Source: Luscinia megarhynchos (taxonomy: Eukaryota > Chordata > Aves > Passeriformes > Turdidae). From it: a stretch of DNA of 64,000 bases. The notes beneath the pieces were generated by a model. That model saw only the letters and a list, made by a program, of their open reading frames with translations, did no database searches and had not been told where the DNA came from. The position numbers and the translations under genes were made by a program. The stretch spans positions 21,218,502 to 21,282,501 of the forward strand of contig CM067570.1 in assembly GCA_034336665.1 (NCBI GenBank), read 5' to 3'. Within the stretch, counting starts at the first letter, position 1, and each line of letters begins with the position of its first letter. Shown piece by piece: positions 1-13,954 of the stretch.

Positions 1-2690
1 TGACATTTCCTTGTGAAATCATTCAAGACAGAATATACCCTCAAATTAGTGACAAGAGTTCAAGAACATGCATAGGGTGTTGTTTTTCTTTTGCCCATAT
101 CTATCCCAAATGAGCCAACTTTATTTAAATATATTTAAAATATTTCTTTTCAAACTAGAGGCTATTTCAATACACTGCACTGCAATATATTTTTAAGTGA
201 AAAGAAGATCATAAAAATGCATTATTAATCCATTTCAGCTGAACAACTGTCAGAAATGTCATACCTAAATCTATTTGCAGAAATTAACGCATAATATTAC
301 CCAGCAGATACTAAGGCACAATTCACAGTAGTGGATAAATCCCTGTTTGAACAGATGGGCAGAAATGTTGGGACATCAAGCTGAATAATTTGGGTACCTC
401 CCAAGTAACCTCCATAACCATGGGTGTACTGTTATTTTTCTTTCTCACTGCCAGGTCCAGTTAAGAGCAAAATCCAACAGTGCTGTTCCATCCACCATGC
501 TGGCACCTGAACAATATTCACAGGATTAACTAAAAGAAAGAGCACTGCAAGTGACAGCCACGCCTTCACCTTCCAGATGTGAGGTGAGGAAGTACCACAT
601 CTCCTGTATGACAGGTCCTCACACTCCACTGGAGGCACATCCCTTCTCTGCTCAAGAACTTTCAGGGAATTTGCAGCAGGATGAAGGGCTGCATGTACTC
701 TGATACAGTTGGTGGGAAGTGCCAGTTGTCACTGAGTGACTGAAGCCATGGGTCACCTGGAGACTCACCAGTAGGGCTGCCTCCATAGGTATCCATGGAA
801 TGCAAGGCAACAAGGGGGTTCTCCTCCATTGTCTCTGTGGAAGTGCAGTGCCAGGCTCAGTCACGCACAGAAATGCGAAGGGTCTCACCCCATCTCCAGA
901 AGTTCTCTTAACCTCCACCACTTCCTGATCATTATCTTCCTGCAGGAGTGGAAAGCTCTGAGAAGAGATCCCAGCACTACAGTGAATGGGACTGCTGCTG
1001 CCACGGACAGAACTGCAAAATCCCACCTTGGTTTCCCAAAGAGCCCAAGGACAAACCTAAGAGGAAACTATTCTTTTCAGCCCTTGGAGGAGCGAGCACT
1101 TCAGAAAAAATAGACCTTTGTTTGGTGACAGCAGGGACCAGGCTCATATTCTAGAGCTATAAGGAAATTCTTTTGTTAAGAATCATCTACTGTGCTCAGG
1201 AGTCAATTTTAAGCTTTAGTATCCTGGTTTACAACTCTCTTTTGCAATGCCCAGTGTATATTTCATTTGCAGAACAGCACTGGTGAATATAACATTAACA
1301 GATCGCTTTCTAAATTTCTTTCTCTCTTTTTTAATAAAGGTTTGTGAGTTACAGAAGTGCAAAAAGTGCTTTAAACCTCTTAATTTGTTTTGTTTACTTC
1401 TGTAGCTTAAAAAACACCCAATTGTTTTTAATTGGTTTGAAAAAAAAATTGCTCGAGGCAGAAACCTGGAAAACCAATCTTCTGTCTGGAGTAAATTTTT
1501 ACAGCTGCCTTTTAAACCTCTGAAAATAGGGTTTATAATGGAAGTGCTGACACAACCTTATCTACAATATATCAGTGTGAACTGTACCGCTATAATAAGC
1601 AGTTATTATGTATGTGTGAAAATAATGAGAGCCAGTGTCTGAAGAGAGTTAATGTAAAATGCTAAGCAATTGTGGTTGGTTGCACAGTATAGGTTAATAT
1701 TCTTTCATATAGCTACACTTTTCCCCCTTTTGTCCTCCAGAACTCCTAATGAAAATTCTGATACCTGACGGTAATGATAAGCAGCCATTCACACATCCTT
1801 TGTGTCAAGGCTAGAGCATTAATGCTTTCCTTCATATAACATTTTGCATAGCCTAAAGCATCTATTAAAATCCTTTGTAAAATTCATGAAACAAAAGTGG
1901 TGGGTTGAGTCTAGTGGGAGAGCAAGTAAGCTGCTTATTAGCAAAAAGTCAAAAACACAGGGCCAATTACAGATCTGAACAAGAAAGGCTACAGAACAGC
2001 ATGGGGAGTAATTCTTTCTTCAGCCCAATGGGCTCAAGTGAGAGGCAACCTAGATAAAAATATAGCAAATATTCTAAGCAGTAATTAAACTAAAATGTTT
2101 GGAGTTAGAAACAGCTCTATAACAACTGAAGGATATGCTCAAGTAAAACTATTGTCTGGTCTCACATAGATGCTAAATTGGAAGGATTTAAGACTGCTCC
2201 CTAAAGGAATGACTAAGGGGTAGCCAAGAAGAGCTGAGAGCTCAGGAGATATGTAAAAAAATCTGTTTGGTATTTCAAATGCTATAAATTAGATAAAAAA
2301 TGAGCTTTTCTACTGAACAAGCAACATAAAACTGAATAAACCACAATAAGATTGCCCTTTTCCTGTTATAAACTTTACATTAAGCCTGTCATGTTCGATG
2401 ACAGCCTAACAGACCTCATTCTTTACCCTTTGGAATTTGAAAGATTGGCAGATGTCGTGATTTCCTTAACACGAAAGACCTTGTAGATAATGTTCACAGC
2501 ACATACTTTTAGTTTCAAAACTTCACTTTCTTACTTCCAGAATCATCAGGTAAAATTTCCAAACAGAACTTGAGATTTTTCTCTGGTCAATAATTGTTCC
2601 TGACCCTGAGGAAAATCTTTTATTGACAAAGGAAAAACGTGACATGGGCAGCAATTTTTATGATTTGCTTTACTAGTCCAAACATGCCCT
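1..2690. other. AT-rich DNA without a supported gene
   Basis: A plus-strand acceptor-like site (ATTATCTTCCTGCAG, ending 945) opens two overlapping frames that end at 1113 and 1154. Neither translation is recognisable and no donor follows. The rest shows only A/T runs and short chance frames. Confidence 0.7.
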
Positions 2691-2694
2691 TACA

Positions 2695-2740
2695 TTCATA
2701 ATAATGAGCTGCTTTGCACAAAACAGCTCATTATTATGAA
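2695..2740. repeat. perfect 17-bp inverted repeat (hairpin)
   Basis: The left arm TTCATAATAATGAGCTG (2695-2711) is the exact reverse complement of the right arm CAGCTCATTATTATGAA (2724-2740). A 12-base loop rich in A and C separates them. The flanks do not pair. It is shorter than a typical microRNA precursor. It could be a protein-binding dyad, a relic of a small inverted-repeat element, or a replication-slippage product. Confidence 0.85.
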
Positions 2741-5700
2741 CAGAGGGGTATAATATTGTTAAGTAAGCTGAGTCAAAGCAGAACTAGTTGAAGCTAGCTC
2801 TGAACTGAAAGCAGTTTTCCCTTTAAAACATCCCTCCTACCCTTTAAAATCTTTGAAAAAACCACACACGGTTATTTTTTAAAAATTGGAATGTGGTAAG
2901 AATCACAACTGGCATTTTCTAACACTTGGTTAGTAAAGTTTGTGTGTTGTTATTCATTTACTTTTCAATGTAAGAATTGTTCCAAGATGTTCTGTAAGTC
3001 AGGGTCATTATGCAACCTCTTAGGGGGTCATGCTTTATTCCTGCGAATCCGGGAGAGAATTTAACACCTATTTAAAACAAGGAAATCCTAGCCCTGCACT
3101 TTTGCAGCCAAGCAGTATCAAAATGCAGCGGAGCTGCTGTGCCATATGGTGGGAGGGAGGCAGAGGAAAAGCTGCAGAAGCTTCTGCCCCACGCAGCCAA
3201 ACCCTGCATTCACCTTCCTGAGGAGGGGTCTGGGGGACACCAAGGGAGGGGCAGTGGGAAGCCGCTGGCTCCCCTTGCTCTGGGGCCAGGGACCACCTCA
3301 CCACCTGGGAGAGCTGCCCTGCAACCCTCTCCTGGAGGGCAGGGTTGTGAGGAGGAGTGGCCAGAAAGTACCCTGGATTTCAGGAAGGGTCGGGATTTCA
3401 TCCCTCCTGCTGTTCATTAAGCCACACCTTGAAGATACGTTCTTAAGCAGGTAGCAACCATGAAGTTCGAGTCACTTCTGATTCAAAAGGTACTAATGTG
3501 GCATAATCAATTAAAGAAATTGTAATGTGTCTTTCTTAGTCAATAGCTATAATAAAATAATCCATTTCTATTTCTAATACATTTTAATAGACAGATTCGG
3601 GGATTTTAGGTTTTCAAAAAGTGAATGGTTTTTTTAAAGATTGTACCCCAGGTATTCATATAGCAGTTTAGCTACTACCTCATCAAACATAGAACAGTCT
3701 AATTAAAAAAAAGATTGTTCAAGAAGCATATAGCATGGATGACATAATTGCATTTGAATAAGGAAATCAATCGAGCCAACCAGCCTTTCACTCCAGCTAT
3801 CCATTTACATACATTAAAGTCACCATGTTGACTGGAGTAGCATAAATATGGCTAAAGTGTGTCAGACTTCCTATCTAAATGAAAAAAACCCCACACAAAC
3901 CAAATCTACAAAATTATTCCAAATATAGCATCAAGAAGGTCTTGTGGTTTGTGTTTGCAAAATGAGATTTCTTAAAATAAGATTCTAAAAAAATACGTAA
4001 CACTGAACAGACAAAAGATTTCAAAGCTCTATCTCCCTGTAGTTTCACTAACATGTTAACCTACTTACAGCAATTAGTGCTTCATTAGTAAGGCTAACTA
4101 ACTGTTGCTATGCCCTGTAATGATTTGCCAGGTTTTCTATATACAAGTGCATAATCAATGTTTTCCAATTACTGCTATAGTGCAACCACTATTTCAAATA
4201 AACTAGATAATAATACAAACCCATTACTGAATCTGAAATAGCAGAGGCATTTAATTGCAAGGCAGTTCTTTTCAGCTTTTAAAATTTTTCACACTAATGA
4301 AGTGTCATACAAAAAAGTTGTATTGATTTTTCCACCACATGGCTTCAACCACAAATATGTAATTATCCCTTTTATATCTAGCAAGGGGATTAAAATAATC
4401 TATAGTATATAGCCTTTACTTATCCCTGATGGGTCTAGTAGTACTTTTACCCTTTTCAAAATATGCAGCTTTTTGATGAATGAACTTTCAGTAAAATGTT
4501 GCTTTATTTGCTTCATATCTCTACTTTTTTGAGGCCGTCTAGGATGCAGGGATGGGAATTTTAAGTTTGCAGCAGCAGAGGAAAATGAAACCACAAAACA
4601 AAGACAAGCTTCTGCTGCAGATCAGGGCCACATCACCTAATTCTGGTCCTCTTCCCCACCTCAGCAGTCCACATCAATTCAACTAAGTGCCCAGAGTCAG
4701 CATCTTGCTCATAACATAACTTTTAATCAGTGCTTTCAAATTCTTCATGGAGTTCCTGTGTAGCACTACTGACAGAGAGAGCAACATCCCTGTGGTACAG
4801 CCTGGCAGGGAAGCTGAGCCATCAGTTTCCCTGGAGCTGCCAGGACCTCTCCAAGCAGAGCACCCCTTTGCCAGGAGCTTTTGGTGGCCACATCTCCAAC
4901 AGGAACAGTGGGACCACAACCAACACCTACAGCACTTGGGATGTCTTATTTTCTCAGCACTACAATTTAAAATGTTATTTTAGAAAAAGCAGGATCCACC
5001 AAATGCAGACTATATAAAAGGAACTATGAGATGAGGCTAAGATGCATGATAAAAATTATCTTGATTTCATGGATGCTGTAGAGACTATTTTATTCCTCAA
5101 ACACTTAGAAGAATTCCAGCTTGGTTTTAATACGGCTTCTATTAAAGAAAGATAACAAAATGCTATAACACAGATGCAAGCTAAAACTCCAGGGAAAAAA
5201 GTTTTCTTCTTTAAACCCAAATGAGCACAATTTGTACATGAAAAGGGGCCACATTCCTCAATATTAGGGGCAAAGCAGTATCTCCCAATAATAGTTTCAC
5301 TAATATGTTAATCTATTGGCAGTTCTTCCAGATATGCTGAAATTCACCCAGATTAGCTGCTGGTCTCTCTTGTGGAATATATGTTCTAATGAGAAGTTTT
5401 GCAAAGCAGATACAATTGAGAATAATAGACCCATTAAAACTAGCTAGATATTCTAAAAATCTTAGAAATATCAGTTAAAACTCTTGGATAAAATATAAAA
5501 CCACAGTACAGCCATTGAATGCAAAATATTTTTGTAGAGGTAGGTATTTTTCCCCTAGATTTTTGTATTTACAGATTGGTATTTGAGGGCCAAATATTGA
5601 CCATCTAACTAACCAGACAGAGAAACCTATCTAAACTTGTTACTAAAATATAATTTAATTAACAATAAATACATTTACTAGACCACTTGAAAACACTGTA

Positions 5701-8700
5701 AGAAAAGTTTAAACTTGCAAAAACAATTTAAATATTAGAAAGTATTTAATCTGCAAAAGATCGGTGCAAAGTTGAAATGTCATAATGCTCATTTATTTCT
5801 CATATGGATGCATACTGTTCCTGGCAGTATATACACGTGTCACAATAATTTTCTTCAGTAGTACAATGGACTGGAAAATTCCATTTAAAAAATTAAGATT
5901 TTTAACCATAACAATAATAATTTTAAAATGCAATGAAACACAAAATTGTGTCTCATCCAATTAGTGCAGAATAAAGCTGTTCTGTGATTTTTAACACTGA
6001 AAATGCTCAGTGCTGCATTTTGTACTTTTTCAAATAGGTCAGTTGCATGTTTCTCTTTTATTTTCAAAGATTTCAAAATATTATAAAATCACTTCTACAG
6101 TCATCATAAAGTTTACAGTAAGACAATTCAACATTCTCTTAATTTCTTTCTTCCTCGGCATGCAGTAATAAATAAAATTAATATATTATTCTTCTTTTAT
6201 TAAAATGCCTTATATATCAGTTAGAGAGGACAATGACTAAAATTTTATGCAAAAGTAAAAAAAAAATTCTCCTCAGAATAATTTAAGAAAAATACACACA
6301 CTTCTTGTGGAAGTGTGTTTCCAGGATAATAAAAGGCCATTACCTTGACCGCTGACATGAAGCCATCAGAGTCATATTTATTGATGAAACTTTCAGCTCC
6401 CAATCTGCTGCACTGAATGAGCATCATACAGCTGTCAGCAAAGGCAGAGCACAGAAACAGTGATAGCTTGTGACATTTTCCTTTCATAATTTATGAAAAC
6501 AAAATACCTTAGAGTTTGCAGAACACCAGAAGAAAAATTTAAAAAAAACCTCTTTAAGGAAAAGGCCCATAAGATAAATATCTTAATCGTTTATCTCTAT
6601 TGCCAGAGAAATGTACCGGTTAGATGGATATATCCATGCAGAATTAATTGTTAATGCCTAAGTAATGTACTCCATGAAAAAAGAAATGCTGCCACACTGC
6701 AAATACACACCAAGTGAAAAAGCTCTAAAATTAGAACCTTCAAATAATGATACTGTGAGAATGCTTTGGGGTTCTTTACAGGGAAATAAACTTGAAAACC
6801 TTTATAAAATTAATTGCATTAATAAATTGCTATAATAATTAGCATAATTTCAGAGGAACTAAGACACAATTAGATGACAATTTAAGTATTATAAACTCAA
6901 GGTGAACATTTTTTTATTACTTAAAAATGTCATTTGAACATATTAGAAACAAGGAAAGGGGAAAATATGTCATGATGTGTTGTGTATCTTCCACCTCTTC
7001 ATTTTGTGTTGGTTGGATAAGCTATAAAAATTAATATGCTTGAAGCTTCTAAGGTACCAGCACTTTCACTCACAACTAATGCAAAAAATGTTTGGATGCC
7101 AACCCCCACTATGCAGTATCCCCTTCAGGATGGATGCTGTCAGCATCAGATAAACTCAGGAATGTTATAGCAGTCCTGCCAACACCCCAGCTCAGGATGC
7201 TCAGCATAGGCCTCCCACTTTGCCCAGGAAATTTCCCTTTACAGGTTGAGGAAGCATTAAAATCCACACAGTATGCACACAGTAAACATCCTCCCCATGC
7301 TTTTCTCCACATGCTTTTCACACACCAGCTGCCACCAGGGAGGAGACTCTATGCTCACAGTGGGATGCAGTTTCTCCCATAACAACCCAGATTAGAATAA
7401 TGTATATTTTATAAACACATCCATATATCTGATTAGCTGAGAATTCCACCTTTGAAAATCCCAAGGGAGAGCTGTGTGCAGCTACCACTGCTTGGCAAAG
7501 CTTTGGCAGCACTTTTGGGGAAAGAGGTGGATATCACAGAAGTGTTTATTCACCAATTCATTATATCTGATGCACATTTTAAAATTATCCACTAGACCCT
7601 GGCAGGCAGGTTAAAAACACACTTAGAGAAGACTGAGTGTTAAGATTTTGTTGTGACTTCTCTCAACAGGCAGGTGGTGAAGACACCCTGGCCAGCTTCA
7701 GCCCTGGAAAACACCATGTCCCACAAGGAACACTTGACAGACAACTTCCTTACCCCTCCTGAAGAGCATGTAGGAACTTGGTGACTGCTGGGGAACAGGT
7801 GACAGTAATCAGCTGTCAGGATTATTTTTGAGAGAAAATGGGCAGGGTCTGTGCATGAAGGAAGCCACTCAAGTGAGTTTTGGAGCACAACAATGCCAAT
7901 GGTACCATTTCCCTGTAGCAAAGTCTAAACTGCATCCTTTCCCTGCCCTCAGAGAAAGAGAAGTGGCTTTTCCCATTTTAAAAATTACTTTGAAACATAT
8001 CAGGCTAAGGAAGAAAGAATAAAGTACATTAAATTATCTTAAATTGGAGCAAAAAAAAATATATATATATGACTTTTTAACAGTGGATGCTTCTTCCTTC
8101 TTCTGTTTTCCAGGGAACAAGCCAAACTGTCTTCTCTTTCCCATTTCTTTTCCCTCAGTCGAGCAACAGGGCAAACCCCTCATGTTGTTTGCATAGCTCT
8201 CCTCCTGGTGACAGCCATTCAGCACTAACCTGGTTAGTAAAAGATGATATAAAGTTGCTTTCAAACATCACACTGGTCTGTTCTACAAGATTAATAGCTG
8301 CAGCAAGAGGCAGTGGCAGCTGCAGGAACATGACGCTTTCTACAGCTGCAGCCATGTGACAGATCTTGGAAGTTTCTTGGTTCCGTAGGCAAACTGCTGT
8401 GGAGCAGGGTGATGGATGGATGCCCACCCAACTCTGGCACCAGCATCACACAAGGGCAACATCCTGAAGGGGCCTGGAAAACAACCCTGAGAGGAGAAGA
8501 GAAGAGAAGGGGGCAGGCAGTGCTGCCAGGCTTGGCTTGAGGAAGAATGGAGTATTTGTATCCATTAAGGATTTGACCTCGAGCCTTACCGCCATCAGCA
8601 GCAAGTTCAGCACCCGTGCCACTGCTTGAAGGGAAGATTACCAAAGTCATTAAACAAATGATTAGCCTACCAGCAGGTCAAAAATAGTGAATCAATCCAC

Positions 8701-9699
8701 TTTTGTAAAGCATTAGAGCCAGAAAGTGTGAAAGCTTTACAAACCAATACACTATGGATTTCTGGACAAAACATCTTGTCTGTCTGCTTATAATCTTTCT
8801 TGGATTTGCTCCTTTTTGCTTAATAGATTCTTAAAAATTAGATATCTTCTTTTTAGTATTTTTTAATAACCTCTGAGGAAACAGCTTTTAAGCCAAAATG
8901 CTAGAAGAGATGAGTTCAGAATATCTTGAAAAACAGGAGGAACTGTTGAGGAAGCTGCAAATGTACTGTAGATTGAGTATTTACAATCACCTGCCTTGTG
9001 CTTTGAAAAAAAAGTGTTTTTAAAAACAGGATGAGGACTTACAAAAACACAACTGAGCCTCTTATGAAGTATACCTGTCTATACCTATTTTCCTTAGAAG
9101 TATTAAAAATTATGCTTTCATTGTCTGAGCAGCTGCACTAACTACTGTGTTTTCAAATAAATTCCAAGAGAAAGACTCAGCAAATATTAGATGCATGTCT
9201 GTATATTTTGAGGCTTACCTATCTATAGGACCACAAATTAGATGGCCAGCTTGAACCCAGCAAACCCATCACTTTGCAGATGTTCACAGCCACAAAAAGT
9301 TTAAGGTCTCTTTGACCCCAAAGTAAGAAGTTAATCATCTGCAAGTCCTGCATTAAATATTAAAAAAAGTAAATGTAAGCCCAACTTAACTGCAAAGTCA
9401 AATGCTGAAATTCTTTCTTTTAACCCCTTCATTGGTAAACTGTTAATTAGGTCAAGTTCTGAGAAGCAACAAACATCTGGCAGCTGCAGAGGTTTGCCCA
9501 GCATTTGTGCTCATTCCCCTCTGGATGCAGCTCTCCGGGAGCTCTGCCAGAACAGCCACTCAGAGAGGTGTTAACACCTAGAAATTATAGTGGCATTTCT
9601 AACTAACCCTGCAAACCATACTTGTTGCATTCACATGGATATGTGTGGCTTGGGTAAATAATAATTTATGCCAGACTTTTTTCCTCTTGTGACTTTAGT
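2741..9699. other. non-coding DNA, mostly AT-rich
   Basis: It contains the GC-rich patch with the G-quadruplex at 3.1-3.4 kb, a small (AT)n run near 8060 and a GA-rich stretch near 8490-8515. A 7-bp palindromic dyad (TAAGATA/TATCTTA) lies near 6573. No exon, RNA gene or transposon is recognised. Confidence 0.7.
3225..3258 (+). other. G-quadruplex motif
   Basis: Runs of at least three G occur at 3225-3228, 3232-3236, 3244-3246, 3248-3251 and 3256-3258, with loops of 3, 7, 1 and 4 bases. This fits the standard four-run consensus with one run to spare. It lies in a GC-rich but CpG-poor patch (3120-3400) with no visible gene. Confidence 0.7.
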
Positions 9700-9860
9700 T
9701 TTGATATCACATCATGATTCAAAGCCCGGTGCGCCATAAATTTCCTCCAAATGTGTAGTAATTCCTTGGCGCAGTCTAAAGTTATGATTCATTTATACTG
9801 GAGTGACAGCATAATACCTAGGTGTCAAAATCCATTAAAACTGTTCAATGTCTTCTGTTT
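9700..9860. promoter_or_regulatory. candidate conserved non-coding element
   Basis: CpG dinucleotides survive in AT-rich DNA (CCCGGTGCGCC, TTGGCGCAG) within a block lacking simple repeats or transposon text, which suggests constraint. It holds AAAGTTATGATTCATTTA-like homeodomain or AP-1-like sites. This is inferred from composition only, without any alignment. Confidence 0.25.
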
Positions 9861-12800
9861 ATTTTTAGAACCAATTGAGACTTAACTGATGGTGAAAAAT
9901 ATACAGTCAAGTGTGTTTACTTCACCTTTACAAAGAATCCGTTATAGTCCCAATTAATTTGTTATTCCTGTCACAACAGGTACTGGATACTTCAAAACTG
10001 TCATTACCGTTTCTCTCTGTTTCTTTTGCCTTTTTTTTTATATGAAGGCTTCTGTTTATTTTTAACCCATTAGTAGGTAATGGTTTATCTTTTTTTTGTA
10101 AAACAGGAATTTCACATCACTTTTCATTCTAATTAAAATAAATGTGATAAATACATTTCCCAATCAACTTACACACTTATTGTGCTCAAAATTCTGTCAC
10201 AATCAGGTGTGTAGTGCTGAGTTTAGTGACCATTCACAGCGTGATACAACTTGTGTAATGGTGTGATTGGCTAGATAGGAATCAAAAATATGCCATGTGC
10301 CAGTTACAAACACCATCTTAGCAAAATTCAGAGCATCTTTTGCAATGCTAAGTGTTAACAATTCATTCTTGCTTATAGAAAATTCAGAACATAGTTTTAC
10401 AGGGGGTAGGGAAGGGCGGGGAGAGAACCCCACAAAACTTCCATGAGATGGGCTGTAAATGTCAGAGCCAGGCACCAAAGCAAAAGCAATCAGCATAATT
10501 CTTTGCAAATAGCTGCAAACATAACTCCAAATAAGAGTTTCTAGTGGTTGTGTTAGACAAAATGCAAATGAAATACTGCTGTTCAGATTGTTTTTACAGT
10601 ACTGGAACTAGGTCATACAATGTTCAGAGAAACAGTCATGGTATTCATCACATCCCTGCCCACCTAGAGAGCAAAGAAAAGGGTTCCTGGTCGCTGCCCT
10701 CCACTCCAGCTGGAAGTGTGACCCAACTCACCCAGGGACAAGGCAGAAAAAGTACCACACAGCTCAGGACTTGTGGCTAAGGGTATCAGCCCAAATACAA
10801 GGCAAAGCCAGGGCATTGCCTCCTCATGGGTTAAGAACCAAACGGGAAGGATCTCTGGAGTATGTAGTTAATAGTTTTACAGCACTTGGGATCCTCTACT
10901 TTGTGGCTTTTACTTCTGAATAAGCAAATTTGGGATTATAATTGAGTATAGGACTTGACATTACTTAAATGTGTCACTGGTGACCCTGCTGCTGCCCCAG
11001 CAGCATGGACTGTCATTCACTTCAGAGGCATGTTAGCTCACTGAAGCAAAATGCGACATCACTATTTTTTATTAATCTGTTATAAGGATTTTATTGCAAT
11101 TTAGATGATTATACTCTGTAGTCATAACTATGTAAAATTAAGCATAAAAAGCTTAAGGGACTCAGAGGAAATAGAAATTAAATAGCCCTATTGGAGTAAG
11201 CCTATCCACCTATCATTATATTATGCTATCTACAGTGTATTTTCTGGTCTTTTGACTTGTTCACTTTTAAAAATCTCAGAAATGGGGCTTTCATGACTTC
11301 TTCTTTTTACAATTGCTGCCCAGCCTAATAGACCTTACACTTAGTTAATTTTTTTAATACTGAATTTCACTACAATTGGGTCTCTTTGATTCACTCTAAG
11401 GACCATATGTACTTCCTTCATCCTTAGTCATTACACCCTTCCACTTCTTTTACCAGTTGGAAACACACACTCTGCCCTCTCCCATCTTGGTGCTTTAGCT
11501 CTTAGAGTACAATTTAGAACTCTTCAGTAGGGCCATCATGTCTAAAACCTGCAGCTGTTGCTGCTGGAAAGCAGAGTCCCAGCCCAGTGGGAAAGACCTG
11601 AGCACAAGGCTGTGTCTCATCTTTCCCTTGTACCTTGGACCATTTGCAGAATTTCCATACTGACCTCATGCTATTGCTTCCCACCAGTTATAACCAGGAA
11701 AAAGGCATTTCAGTAAAAAAATAAGTGGGGTGTCCTTTACAAAACCATCTTTGCAGGATGGGGGTTTTCTTATGACAGTGAACTAAATTCTTGCAAGAGA
11801 TTATTTCCAAATATTTCAGATTAACTACATGAAGTAAGAGGCAGCACTGCAGTGGGAAGAGCAAGCAACAAAAGACTACAAGGGGCTGCTGAAGTAGCAG
11901 TTTGCTCTGTATTATTTTTTGTCAATTCCTTGTTTCTTGGTCCAAACTAATTTTTCTGACTCTTTTACCTGTAAAAATATATCAGCTTATGCTACCAGTT
12001 TACAAAATTAGAACTCATTCCTCTGAGGCTGCCCAGAGTAACCTAACACAGTGGCTTACATCTCTTAACCTGCACTGCCTCTATGCAAGAAAATTGAATC
12101 AGCAGGAGACAAAAACCCCTCACTGCATCTAGCTGCTCTTTGTGAAAATCAAAAACAGTAGTTTGGAGCTGCTTGCATAGACAAGAGAGGCTTTTTTGTT
12201 GTTGTTGTTGTTGTTGTTGTTGTTGCAAAATCTGTACACAGCTTTATGCAGCACAGCAAAACCAAACAGCCAAGAACTAGAGGTTCCAGCACAACCACTA
12301 TCACAGGACTCCCACTCTAGGGACTCATGCCAGAAACTCACAACTTTTAAGTCCAGTCATGACCAGGAATAATGTGGCTTACACTCAGTTAAAACCAAAG
12401 GGACTTATTTAGGTAGTTTCAATTCTCGTCAGCTAACTCTGCCTTCTGACACTTATCGTCCCCTAAATCTGTGATTTCTATAAATACAGGTCTTCTATAA
12501 TAAAATGTAATGGTTTGGTGAGAATCTCATCTCCATGTGTTAGGGTTGAGGGAAAAAAAAGACAATGAAACATTTTGGGGAACACTGTGTTAATATCACA
12601 AAGCAATCAATGGTGCATGGCTAGATAAGTACTAACAAAGCAAATACTATTCTAAAAATCTCAGCACTGAATTTGTCTTAAGAAAGAGTGTTGTGTCTTG
12701 CAAAGCAATTCCTCCAGTTACCAAACTGGTTCAGGAAACTCTTCCCTTCTACAGAAGAGTTTTCAAACATTTGCAACACTCACAATGAGAGAGCATTAGG

Positions 12801-13429
12801 GTTCAAGTGGGCACTTCACTATACAGCTAAATTTTTTACCAATAAAATTTTTTACTAATCAAATTTAATACCTTACGTTGGGGAACACAGTTCAAATAAA
12901 ATAAATTCCTGAAGAGATAATTTGTGTTAAGAAAATATCTTGAAGGTCAGTGATTTTCGTTTTTTTAACATACAAAGAAAAGAGGAATCAATGCAAGTAG
13001 GATGGCAGGAAAATAGATGTATTTGCTGCCACTCCTACAATCCTGTAACCAAGGGGAAGGTTTCTTTAATAAAACCTCACTTTCCTCGTTCATTCTTTTT
13101 TCCCAAAGAGTTGTTCCAAATAACACCTTGCCTTCTTTAGCTTCCACTGTATGAGCTCCCAGCCAAGCTACAAGCTTTTCTGTGTGCACACTTATGGTCC
13201 ATCATTATGGAACGACTCTGGCTGGGCAGGAGAGGTGCTCCATCACAAACAGCCATTCATCAGCGCTTGCCAAGCCGGCTCACACCTGACCTCTGCAGCA
13301 ATAGTGCCGCATCAAGTAGGCCAAGTTCCCACACAGTTTTGGGTTTGCACTCCCAGGAGCTAGGCAGGCTCGTGCCATATTGATTGCCAAGTTTAGCAGT
13401 GTCACAAACGGCAATGGCCAGGCCAGAGA
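9861..13429. other. non-coding DNA
   Basis: Apart from the (TTG)10 microsatellite, only short chance frames and T-rich stretches are seen. From 13150 the DNA becomes less AT-rich towards the small CpG cluster. Confidence 0.7.
12196..12225. repeat. (TTG)10 microsatellite
   Basis: Ten uninterrupted TTG units follow a short T run. On the minus strand it reads CAA repeats, which explains the spurious poly-Gln and poly-Asn open frames across it. It is likely polymorphic in length. Confidence 0.95.
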
Positions 13430-13510
13430 TGGGCAGTGCCTGCCCAGGAACCCCCTGAACGCCGCGCTCCCGCCAGGCTGAGCGCGGGGCGAGTAAGGTT
13501 TGTGGGGAGG
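13430..13510. promoter_or_regulatory. short GC- and CpG-rich segment
   Basis: A run of CpGs (ACGCCGCGCTCCCG, GAGCGCGGGGCGAG) stands out from CpG-poor flanks. It is followed on the plus strand by a donor-like GCGAG|TAAGG or CGA|GTAAGG. It could be a regulatory element or a small exon. There is no further support. Confidence 0.25.
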
Positions 13511-13954
13511 GGAAGAGTGGCAGCCTGCAGCTGCAAATGACATTTAAGCAAGTTGCACATGGGAGCACAATGAATTATGTTTTTCCAACTGCAGCAAAAC
13601 CCTGTCATCTCTCAGTGTTTATGTGTTCAGCCAACTCCACACTCATTGCACTAAATAGCTGTTAAGGAACAGAAGAAGCACGCACAAATGCAGGTATTAG
13701 TGAATATAAACTATACTCAGTTTAGTAAGAGGAAAGCAAAAAGTTTCCAAGCATGTCTCTTCTAACAGCCAGGTTTGGCACCAGGATCTGAAGAAGAATC
13801 TATTTATAAAATATACAAAATGCATTTGCTTTTAAAACAGAAAAGCTCACAGACTGGTCAAAACCCTGGCCAAACTTTTGAAATAAAATATTTTTTTCTG
13901 ATGCCATGATTAAATGGAAGCCTGTATTTAAATCACACTAGGACTTCAATGACA

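Noticed and set aside
829..1154. Plus-strand frames after an acceptor-like site at 945
   Set aside because: Two different frames are equally open, no donor follows, and the translations match nothing I know.
2695..2740. Hairpin as a microRNA precursor
   Set aside because: The stem-loop is only 46 nt and perfect, whereas precursors are usually longer with mismatches. There is no flanking stem.
12043..12341. Minus-strand open frames with poly-Gln and poly-Asn
   Set aside because: They are translations of the (TTG)10 microsatellite in different frames. Nothing around them is coding.
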